Assembly (NCBI GenBank): GCA_002369495.1
Contig: DFFD01000106.1
Location: 8,428-14,910 of the forward strand
Direction of reading: 5' to 3'
Length of the DNA: 6,483 nt
Source: Lachnospiraceae bacterium UBA3785
GTDB taxonomy: Bacteria > Bacillota > Clostridia > Lachnospirales > Lachnospiraceae
A program made the position numbers and the translations under genes. Within the stretch, counting starts at the first letter, position 1. Every line of letters begins with the position of its first letter. Below the pieces are notes generated by a model. That model saw only the letters and a list, made by a program, of their open reading frames with translations. It had not been told where the DNA came from and did no database searches. Shown here piece by piece: positions 1 through 4,821 of the stretch.

Positions 1-77
1 CAACGAGAACCTGTTTTTTGTGCCTGGAACCGTCCCCGGCGGCAAATGAGAACTTTTTTGTGCCTGGAACCGTCCCC
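1..77 (-). repeat. Tandem pair of REP-like short repeats
   Basis: Two copies of the same 24-base string (plus-strand positions 14-37 and 54-77) lie 40 bases apart. Each holds the core GGAACCGTCCC (26-36 and 66-76). Read on the minus strand, each unit runs GGGGACGGTTCC, then AGGCAC, a run of A, then a GTTCTC-T-TTG-like tail (tails at 41-53 and 1-10). The two units are about 37 bases each and are separated by 3 bases. The left unit touches the window edge, so more copies may follow outside. The pair begins 5 bases beyond the stop codon of the kinase-like gene. The core recurs at 4755-4804 and a related string at 790-804. Short intergenic repeats of this look are common in clostridial genomes and resemble REP sequences mobilised by RAYT-type transposases; that link is inference, because no transposase is in the window. 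Confidence 0.7.
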
Positions 78-81
78 ATTT

Positions 82-696
82 TTACCTCTCGAGATAGCCA
101 AGCCTCTCCAGGAAGTCCTCGATGAAGGCCACCGAGCCCTCGAGCCCGAGGGCGGAGGAGTTCAGCATGAGGTCTTTATTTTCCGGAGAACCCCACTTCT
201 GGTCCGTGTAGAACTGGTAGTAGGCGCGGCGGGTCTTGTCGATCCGGCGGACGATCTTGTCGGCTGCCAGGTTGTCGGAGATGCCCTCGACGACCATGAT
301 CCGCTTGATGCGGTCAAGGCGCGGCGCATAGATGAAAATGTTCACAAGGCACGGATAATTCTGCAGGACGTCGTCCGCGCAGCGGCCGACGAAGATCGCG
401 GAACCCTTGTTGGCCTCCTCGCGGATGATCTGGGCCTGCATCGCGTAGAGCCTCGAGGAGCGCGACGCGGTGTCCACGCCGTAGGCGATGTAGGGTTCAA
501 AGAACGGGTTGGAGAGTCTCTCGTCGTCGGACTCGAGGTCTGCCTCCTCAAATCCGTGTTTTTCGGCGATCATGGTGATCATGTTCTTGTCGAAGACCGG
601 GATATCAAGATCCTTGCCGAGCGCCTCGGCGATCATGCGTCCGCCGCTCCCGTATTCACGGCCGATGGTGATCAGGACTTTTTGTGTAAGCTTCAT
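82..696 (-). CDS. Cytidylate kinase-like family protein
   Basis: This 204-residue protein looks like the cytidylate kinase-like family (CMP kinase-related P-loop kinases, Pfam Cytidylate_kin2). It opens with a beta strand and a glycine-rich loop, ITIGREYGSGGR (residues 9-20), followed by the DIPVFDKNMI segment (31-40) typical of the family. A second strand with FVGRCADDVL (102-111) and an Arg/Lys-rich lid-like region (IDKTRRAYYQFY, 152-163) follow; the LMLNSSALGLE stretch (176-186) is also characteristic. The start ATG (694-696) is well supported by AAAGGAGG at 704-711, seven bases upstream. Family members occur widely in gut Clostridia, often alone; their true substrate is not established and a nucleotide monophosphate kinase role is only inferred from the fold. 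It follows recQ on the same strand but has its own promoter, so it need not share its transcript. No signal peptide or membrane segment is seen; it should be cytoplasmic. Confidence 0.88.
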   Translation of the reverse strand: MKLTQKVLITIGREYGSGGRMIAEALGKDLDIPVFDKNMITMIAEKHGFEEADLESDDERLSNPFFEPYIAYGVDTASRSSRLYAMQAQIIREEANKGSAIFVGRCADDVLQNYPCLVNIFIYAPRLDRIKRIMVVEGISDNLAADKIVRRIDKTRRAYYQFYTDQKWGSPENKDLMLNSSALGLEGSVAFIEDFLERLGYLER

Positions 697-729
697 GGTA
701 TCGCCTCCTTTTGGGTATTTCTTAAGGAT

Positions 730-738
730 ATTCTAGCA
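730..738 (-). promoter_or_regulatory. Extended -10 promoter of the kinase-like gene
   Basis: On the minus strand the sequence reads TGC-TAGAAT, an extended -10 element (TAGAAT at 730-735, TG motif at 736-738) inside an AT-rich stretch (721-786) that contrasts with the GC-rich surroundings. Transcription would begin near 723 and give a leader of about 26 bases that contains the strong RBS at 704-711. No good -35 hexamer is seen at the expected distance, which fits an extended -10 promoter. Confidence 0.45.
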
Positions 739-789
739 TAAATTGACGGAAAAATAAATAATAAATCGTGAAAGATTGTGTAAAATTAC

Positions 790-804
790 GGGGACGGGGT
801 CCCC
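790..804. repeat. Small perfect hairpin 3' of recQ, REP-core related
   Basis: GGGGAC (790-795) and GTCCCC (799-804) form a perfect six-pair stem around a GGG loop. The hairpin lies 7 bases beyond the recQ stop codon. Its first eight bases, GGGGACGG, match the start of the tandem repeats at the left edge when those are read on the minus strand. On the recQ strand it is followed by GTAATTTTAC rather than a true T-run, so it is at best a weak intrinsic terminator. It may instead be a degenerate member of the REP-like family or a 3'-end stabiliser of the recQ transcript. Confidence 0.5.
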
Positions 805-811
805 TGCTCAC

Positions 812-2344
812 TCAGTGCGTCTCGACGAACGAGCGGATCTCCTCGAGGAAAGGCCGGCCGAACCGAAGGCACCGGATAAGCCCCGCGTTTTCCACCATGA
901 GAAGGTCGAAGAAGCCAAGCGGCCGGATCAGCGCGAGGTCGTGGAGGGTCCGGTCCGGGAAGATCTTCCAGGGCGGGACCCCGGTCTTTTTGGAAAGGCG
1001 CCGCCGGAGGGCGATTAGCTCTCTGTGGAGGGCGGCATTTTCGAGGTCCGGCCTGAGGCGGAAGCTTTTAAGCCCCGGGTCCGGGAGGCGGAGGCAGACC
1101 GAGCATTTCCCGCAGAAGGCCGGGGAGGCCTCGCCGAAGGCGGCGAGCATGGCCCGGCGGAGGCAGGATTTTCCGGAGGCGTAGCGCTGCATGTTCCGGA
1201 GCTTTTCAAGCTGGTAAGTCCGGAAAGCCTCGCTGGAGACCTCCGCGGGGGATCTCCGGTGCGGAAAATGCACCCCCCGCGCCGGCCCCGCCTCCTGCCT
1301 CTCCGGGTGGTCGAGAAAGAAGCGGCAGATCGGCAGATCCCTGTCGTTCGTTAAGAGGATGCACTCCGAAGGCTTCCCGTCGCGTCCGGCGCGGCCGGCT
1401 TCCTGGTAGTAATTTTCCATGTCCATCGGGAGATTGTAGTGGAGGACGAAGCGCACGTCCGGCTTGTCGATGCCCATGCCGAACGCGTTGGTTGCCACGA
1501 TGAGCGGGATCTTTCCGGCGAGCCAGTCGCGCTGGTTCTGCTCGCGGACGCTTTTTTTAAGGCCCGCGTGGTAGGGCCGGCAGGGGAACCCGTGGTAGGC
1601 AAGCCGCCGGGCGAGCGCCTCGACGGTCCGGCGGGTCATGCAGTAGACGATGCCGGAGGAGCCTTTGTATTTTCTGAGGAAACAGAGGAGCGCCTCCCAC
1701 TTGTCGGCCGGGTGCTGCACCGTGAAGAAGAGGTTCGGGCGGTCGAAGCCGGTCACGAGCGTCAGAGGATCCTTAAGACGGAGACTGCTGACAATGTCCG
1801 CCCTCACCTCCGCCGTCGCGGTGGCCGTCATGGCGCAGATGACCGGGCGGACGGGGAGGCGCGCGGCGAAATCCGCGATCTTCCGGTAGGACGGGCGGAA
1901 ATCGCGGCCCCAGCCGGAGATGCAGTGGGCCTCGTCGACGACGAGGAGGGAGATGTCGGCATGTTCCGCGAAGGAGAGAAAGCGGGGCGATGTGAGCCGC
2001 TCGGGCGAGACGTAGAGGAGGCGGAGGCGGCCGGCGGCCGCGAGAGACAGGGCCTCCTCCCGCTCGGTGCGGGACATCGCGGAGTTTAAAGCGCGGGCGG
2101 GGATGCGGCGGCGGGCGAGAGCGGCTGTCTGGTCTTCCATGAGGGAGATGAGCGGCGTCACGACGAGCGTGAGTCCCGGAAGGATGAGGGCGGGGACCTG
2201 GTAGCAGAGGGATTTGCCGGCGCCGGTCGGCATGATCCCGAGCGCGTCGCGCCCGGAAAGGACAGCGCTGATGAGGGACTCCTGTCCGGGACGGAAGGAG
2301 TCGTAGCCGAAATACGTCTTCAGGACCTGTATGGGTGTTTTCAT
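812..2344 (-). CDS. recQ: RecQ-family ATP-dependent DNA helicase
   Basis: This 510-residue protein is a 3'-5' superfamily 2 DNA helicase acting in recombination and replication-fork repair. Visible motifs: motif 0 with FRPGQ (17-21), Walker A MPTGAGKS (38-45), DEAH (137-140), MTATAT (172-177), VATNAFGMGIDKPDVRFV (283-300) and the arginine-finger motif QEAGRAGRDG (314-323). Four cysteines (394, 411, 414, 417) form the RecQ zinc-binding site. The C-terminus (about 434-510, with VPPWKIFPDRTLHDLA) resembles an HRDC domain. Only about 16 residues separate the last zinc cysteine from HRDC, so the roughly 100-residue winged helix of E. coli RecQ seems to be missing. The start at 2342-2344 (MKTPIQVLKTYFGY) matches the usual RecQ N-terminus; the frame stays open upstream to 2512, but that stretch crosses the promoter. 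No Shine-Dalgarno is seen before this ATG, which suggests weak translation. It is divergent to the folate operon. Confidence 0.93.
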   Translation of the reverse strand: MKTPIQVLKTYFGYDSFRPGQESLISAVLSGRDALGIMPTGAGKSLCYQVPALILPGLTLVVTPLISLMEDQTAALARRRIPARALNSAMSRTEREEALSLAAAGRLRLLYVSPERLTSPRFLSFAEHADISLLVVDEAHCISGWGRDFRPSYRKIADFAARLPVRPVICAMTATATAEVRADIVSSLRLKDPLTLVTGFDRPNLFFTVQHPADKWEALLCFLRKYKGSSGIVYCMTRRTVEALARRLAYHGFPCRPYHAGLKKSVREQNQRDWLAGKIPLIVATNAFGMGIDKPDVRFVLHYNLPMDMENYYQEAGRAGRDGKPSECILLTNDRDLPICRFFLDHPERQEAGPARGVHFPHRRSPAEVSSEAFRTYQLEKLRNMQRYASGKSCLRRAMLAAFGEASPAFCGKCSVCLRLPDPGLKSFRLRPDLENAALHRELIALRRRLSKKTGVPPWKIFPDRTLHDLALIRPLGFFDLLMVENAGLIRCLRFGRPFLEEIRSFVETH

Positions 2345-2372
2345 TTTCAAAATAAGTGCGGCGTCTTTATGC

Positions 2373-2381
2373 ATTATAGCA
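2373..2381 (-). promoter_or_regulatory. recQ: Extended -10 promoter of recQ
   Basis: The minus strand reads TGC-TATAAT: a perfect -10 hexamer (2373-2378) with an extended TG element (2379-2381). The predicted start of transcription is near 2366, about 22 bases before the recQ ATG. This argues against any recQ start codon further upstream. The hexamer lies in the middle of a dyad, TATGC-6 bases-GCATA (2368-2383), a possible protein-binding site. No matching -35 hexamer is evident. Confidence 0.55.
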
Positions 2382-2401
2382 TATAACGGGGCTTTCCGGG
2401 G

Positions 2402-2430
2402 CCGTTTTTTCGACTTGTCCGGAAAAACGG
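2402..2430. promoter_or_regulatory. Inverted repeat in the divergent recQ/folD promoter region
   Basis: CCGTTTTTTC (2402-2411) pairs with GGAAAAACGG (2421-2430) over ten positions with one G-T wobble, leaving a nine-base centre. It sits between the two divergent promoters and covers the likely -35 area of folD, directly upstream of its -10. That position suits an operator, though no regulator can be named from sequence alone. It lacks a T-run on either side in the right place to be a terminator. Confidence 0.35.
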
Positions 2431-2441
2431 AATGGTATAAG
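2415..2441 (+). promoter_or_regulatory. folD: Promoter of the folD operon
   Basis: TATAAG (2436-2441) is preceded by TGG (2433-2435), giving an extended -10. TTGTCC at 2415-2420 is a partial -35 match at a short 15-base spacing. Transcription would start near 2448 and give a leader of about 24 bases that ends in the strong folD RBS. The call rests on position and hexamer resemblance only. Confidence 0.4.
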
Positions 2442-2458
2442 ATGAAGGCAGAAAAGCT

Positions 2459-2466
2459 TAAGGAGG
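2459..2466 (+). promoter_or_regulatory. folD: Ribosome binding site that fixes the folD GTG start
   Basis: TAAGGAGG lies five bases before the GTG at 2472-2474. The reading frame is open further upstream to an ATG at 2331, but that would place the N-terminus upstream of the promoter. This RBS therefore decides the start in favour of GTG. Confidence 0.8.
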
Positions 2467-2471
2467 TTCCT

Positions 2472-3326
2472 GTGGCTCTGATTTTAAAAGGCGCGCCGGT
2501 CGCGGCGGCCATGACTGAGAAAATGAAGACCCGCTCGGACGCGCTCCGCGCCCGCGGGATTGTTCCGACGCTCGCGATCCTGCGCGTCGGGGCGAGGGAC
2601 GACGACCTCTCCTATGAGAGAGGCGCGATGAAGCGGGCGGAGAAGGCCGGGATCGATGTGAGAAATGAAGTGCTGCCGGCGGACGCGGATGAGGGGACAT
2701 TTTTCGGGACGCTTGAGAAGCTGAACAACGACCCGGGCGTCCACGGGATCCTCATGTTCCGGCCGCTGCCGAAGCATCTGGACGGGGAGAAAGCCAGAAA
2801 AATGCTGGCGCCCGCAAAGGACGTCGACGGCTGCACCGACGGGTCCCTGGCCGGCGTTTTCACCAATACGCGCCTGGGATTCCCGCCCTGCACGGCGGAG
2901 GCGGCCATGGAGATCCTTCATTATTACAATATTCCCGTAAGCGGGAAGAAGGCGGCTGTGATCGGCCGCTCGCTCGTCATCGGGCGGCCTGTTGCGATGA
3001 TGCTCATGCACGAGAACGCCACCGTCACGATCTGCCACACGCGGACCCCGGACGTGCCGGCGGTCACCCGGGAGGCGGACATCGTGATTGCGGCCTCCGG
3101 GCAGATGAGGAGCGTCGGCGCGGAGTATCTTGCCGCCGGGCAGACCGTGGTCGACGTCGGGATCGGCTGGAGCGAGGAGCTTCAGAAGCTGTGCGGGGAC
3201 GTGCGGTATGAGGAGGCGGAAGAGCTTGTCGCGGCCCTCACCCCCGTGCCGGGCGGCGTCGGCGCTGTCACGACCGCTGTTCTGTGCCGCCATGTCATCG
3301 AGGCGGCAGAAAGGAGTATGTTATGA
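2472..3326 (+). CDS. folD: FolD-type methylenetetrahydrofolate dehydrogenase (cyclohydrolase activity doubtful)
   Basis: This 284-residue cytoplasmic protein belongs to the FolD family, which oxidises 5,10-methylene-tetrahydrofolate to methenyl-tetrahydrofolate with NAD(P) and, in bifunctional members, hydrolyses it to 10-formyl-tetrahydrofolate. Family marks: an N-terminal catalytic domain with DDLSYERG (44-51), HGILMFRPLP (91-100) and KDVDG (116-120); a Rossmann segment VIGRSLVIGRP (163-173) with TVTICHTRT (184-192); and the C-terminal TPVPGGVGAVT (257-267). Compared with E. coli FolD, the catalytic Tyr is kept (Tyr48), but the position of catalytic Lys54 is Ala52 and that of Gln98 is Phe96. 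This agrees with a divergent clostridial branch and makes cyclohydrolase activity uncertain; a separate cyclohydrolase (FchA) would then be expected elsewhere in the genome. The GTG start follows TAAGGAGG. Its TGA stop overlaps the ATG of the next gene (ATGA), so the two are probably translationally coupled. Confidence 0.9.
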   Translation: MALILKGAPVAAAMTEKMKTRSDALRARGIVPTLAILRVGARDDDLSYERGAMKRAEKAGIDVRNEVLPADADEGTFFGTLEKLNNDPGVHGILMFRPLPKHLDGEKARKMLAPAKDVDGCTDGSLAGVFTNTRLGFPPCTAEAAMEILHYYNIPVSGKKAAVIGRSLVIGRPVAMMLMHENATVTICHTRTPDVPAVTREADIVIAASGQMRSVGAEYLAAGQTVVDVGIGWSEELQKLCGDVRYEEAEELVAALTPVPGGVGAVTTAVLCRHVIEAAERSML

Positions 3327-3949
3327 GTTTTCCGAAAACATTTGTGTCGGGGATCCTGGCCGGGATGAGCATCGCGCTCGGCGGCGTGATCTTCCTCTCC
3401 GTCGAGAACCGGATGCTGGGCGCCTTCCTCTTCACGGTCGGCCTCTTCTCGGTCTGCGGGTTCGGCTTTCATCTCTTTACGGGCAAGGTCTGCTATGTCT
3501 TTCAGAATGACCGGGACTACGCGGTGCGCCTGCCGGTGATCTGGGCCGGCAACCTGGTCGGAACCGGCCTTGTCGCGGGGGCTGCAGCCCTCACGAGGTC
3601 CGGGGCGGCTCTCTCCGAGAAGGCGGCCGCGCTCGCGGCGGTCAAGACCGGGGACAGCCTTGTAAGCCTCTTTTTCCTGGGGCTCCTCTGCAATATTTTC
3701 ATTTACATCGCTGTGGAGGGCTACGGGAAGCTGCCGCACGAGGTCGGAAAATACCTCGCCCTCGTCTTCGGCGTCATGGGCTTCATCCTCTGCGGGACCG
3801 AGCACTGCGTCGCGGACATGTTCTATTTCTGGATGGGCGGCGCATGGAGCGGCCGCGCGGTCCTCGCGATTATTGCAATCACGGCCGGCAACTGCGCGGG
3901 CGGGGTGATCCTGCCGCTTCTTCGCGCTTACACGGGCGGCAAAAAATGA
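3323..3949 (+). CDS. Formate/nitrite transporter (FNT) family channel, probably formate
   Basis: This 208-residue membrane protein matches the FocA/NirC family of pentameric anion channels. About six hydrophobic segments are visible (near residues 8-26, 33-50, 68-90, 109-131, 143-168 and 178-198). Family signatures: the omega-loop HLFTGK (50-55) aligned to LFTST of FocA, AGNLVG (75-80), LCNIFIYIAV (122-131) aligned to the FocA LCN motif, and CGTEHCVADMF (157-167), where His161 corresponds to the conserved pore histidine. It is shorter than E. coli FocA (about 285 residues), mainly through a missing N-terminal cytoplasmic helix and shorter ends. Lys55 in the omega loop and Asp165 in place of the usual Asn are unusual. 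The start at 3323 follows AAGGAG (3311-3316) and overlaps the folD stop; its own stop overlaps the next start. The substrate is not proven, but its place between two folate one-carbon genes favours formate over nitrite or hydrosulphide. Confidence 0.87.
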   Translation: MSFPKTFVSGILAGMSIALGGVIFLSVENRMLGAFLFTVGLFSVCGFGFHLFTGKVCYVFQNDRDYAVRLPVIWAGNLVGTGLVAGAAALTRSGAALSEKAAALAAVKTGDSLVSLFFLGLLCNIFIYIAVEGYGKLPHEVGKYLALVFGVMGFILCGTEHCVADMFYFWMGGAWSGRAVLAIIAITAGNCAGGVILPLLRAYTGGKK

Positions 3950-4491
3950 AAACACGGATCCGCCTTTCGAAAATAAAAGCCCGGGAAGCGCTCACGGAGG
4001 CGGCCCGGCAGGCGAAATCCGAGGCGATCGTGCACCACATCCTCTCCTCGGATGCCTTCCGGGAGGCGGACGTCGTGATGCTCTACCGCGGTGTGCGCGG
4101 CGAGGTCCGGCTGGACCGTCTGCCGGACCTCGCGCCGGGCAAGACCTACGCTTACCCGCTCTGTCTTCGCGGACGGGAGATGCTGGCGCTCGTTCCGGAG
4201 TCGGAGGAGGCGTGGCGGCCGGGCCCGTTCGGGATCCCGGAGCCGGATCCCGGCCGGGCCCGGCAGATCGCCCCGGAGGAGATCGACCTTGTGATCTGCC
4301 CCTGCACCGCGCTCGACGGCGAATACCGCCGGCTCGGCATGGGCGGCGGCTATTACGACCGCTTTCTTCCCTCCTGCACCCGCGCTTACATCGCTGCGGC
4401 GGCCTTCGCCTGCCAGCTGGCGGAGGAGCTTCCGGAGGAGTCTTTCGACGTCCGCATGGACGCGGCGGTGACGGAGGACGGCTGGCTCTGA
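3946..4491 (+). CDS. fau: 5-formyltetrahydrofolate cyclo-ligase
   Basis: This 181-residue cytoplasmic enzyme (MTHFS; fau/ygfA in E. coli, yqgN in Bacillus) uses ATP to convert 5-formyl-tetrahydrofolate to 5,10-methenyl-tetrahydrofolate, which is also a FolD substrate or product. Recognisable parts: a basic N-terminus ([16 protein letters not shown]), [14 protein letters not shown] (46-59), FGIPEP (95-100), the [18 protein letters not shown] stretch (114-131) and the nucleotide-binding [10 protein letters not shown] (131-140). The C-terminal MDAAVTE (171-177) also fits. Length is normal for the family. The ATG at 3946 overlaps the TGA of the channel gene as ATGA and has no good Shine-Dalgarno (only GGGCGG at 3934-3939), so it probably depends on coupled translation. 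It is the last gene of the operon; a strong terminator starts 7 bases after its stop. Confidence 0.92.
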   Translation: MKTRIRLSKIKAREALTEAARQAKSEAIVHHILSSDAFREADVVMLYRGVRGEVRLDRLPDLAPGKTYAYPLCLRGREMLALVPESEEAWRPGPFGIPEPDPGRARQIAPEEIDLVICPCTALDGEYRRLGMGGGYYDRFLPSCTRAYIAAAAFACQLAEELPEESFDVRMDAAVTEDGWL

Positions 4492-4497
4492 ATCGTT

Positions 4498-4545
4498 CGG
4501 GCAAACAAAAAAAGAGGCTTCAAGCCTCTTTTTTTTGTTTGCCCG
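4498..4545. terminator. Long palindromic intrinsic terminator of the folate operon
   Basis: A near-perfect 48-base palindrome: GAGGC (4514-4518) pairs with GCCTC (4524-4528) around a TTCAA centre, flanked by seven A on the left and eight T on the right (4529-4536), then by CGGGCAAAC (4498-4506) and GTTTGCCCG (4537-4545). The core hairpin followed by a T-run is a textbook intrinsic terminator for the plus strand; the A-run makes it work in the other direction too. The outer arms extend the pairing well beyond what termination needs. Confidence 0.93.
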
Positions 4546-4558
4546 GATCCGACTCATA

Positions 4559-4753
4559 CTGCCCGGCGTCGAGATGAACTCCGGCTCGCTCGGACACGGC
4601 CTGCCGGTCGCGGTCGGCATGGCGCTGGCCGGGAAGATGGACGAGGCCCCTTACCGGGTTTACACGGTCATGGGCGACGGCGAGCTCGCCGAGGGCAGCG
4701 TCTGGGAAGGCGAGATGGCGGCCGGCCACTATAAGCTGGACAACCTCTGTGCC
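4559..4753 (+). pseudogene. Relic of transketolase N-terminal subunit
   Basis: Translation gives 65 codons beginning [14 protein letters not shown] and ending YKLDNLCA. They closely match an internal part of the N-terminal transketolase subunit (a thiamine diphosphate enzyme of the pentose phosphate pathway, usually about 270 residues when split). Visible are the [20 protein letters not shown] region and [16 protein letters not shown], the start of the GDG...N cofactor motif. The piece breaks off before the second half of that motif, and everything N-terminal of LPGVE is also absent. There is no RBS; the operon terminator ends 13 bases upstream. The frame runs on into the REP-like element and then antisense into the neighbouring lectin gene (to 4870), which is not protein-like. 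I see no frameshift inside the piece, so the loss may be recent or the result of a clean deletion. Confidence 0.85.
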
Positions 4754-4754
4754 A

Positions 4755-4804
4755 AGGGACGGTTCCTGGGAGGCCGCCGAAGGCGGCCGGTGGGAACCGT
4801 CCCT
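4755..4804. repeat. Nested inverted repeat, REP-like element
   Basis: AGGGACGGTTCC (4755-4766) and GGAACCGTCCCT (4793-4804) are perfect 12-base inverted arms. Inside them a second perfect stem, GGCCGCC (4772-4778) with GGCGGCC (4782-4788), closes on a GAA loop, with short unpaired sides (4767-4771 and 4789-4792). The 11-base core of the arms, GGAACCGTCCC, is identical to the two copies at the left edge of the window. The element lies one base after the transketolase relic and 17 bases beyond the lectin gene stop. It could act as a mRNA 3'-end structure for the lectin gene, but there is no T-run. The organisation (conserved outer arms, GC-rich inner hairpin) is that of a REP-type element. Confidence 0.8.
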
Positions 4805-4821
4805 GAGGGTTTTCTTCCGTC

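Noticed and set aside
14..77. CRISPR-like array
   Set aside because: Only two direct copies with a 16-base gap, with tails that also repeat, and the same core recurs as inverted arms elsewhere; there are no cas genes.
2331..2471. Longer N-terminus for folD from the ATG at 2331
   Set aside because: It would start upstream of the promoter and inside recQ, and it has no homology to FolD; the GTG at 2472 has an excellent RBS and gives the normal family length.
2345..2512. Longer N-terminus for recQ
   Set aside because: The frame is open, but the added residues do not look like RecQ, would cross the TATAAT element and overlap the divergent folD start; the family N-terminus fits the ATG at 2342-2344.
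2484..3293. Long open frame on the minus strand opposite folD
   Set aside because: It is a shadow of GC-rich codon use: no RBS, low-complexity Arg/Pro/Ala-rich translation and no recognisable domain. The same applies to frames opposite recQ (1439-2089), the channel (3182-3955), the cyclo-ligase (3928-4620) and the kinase (46-741).
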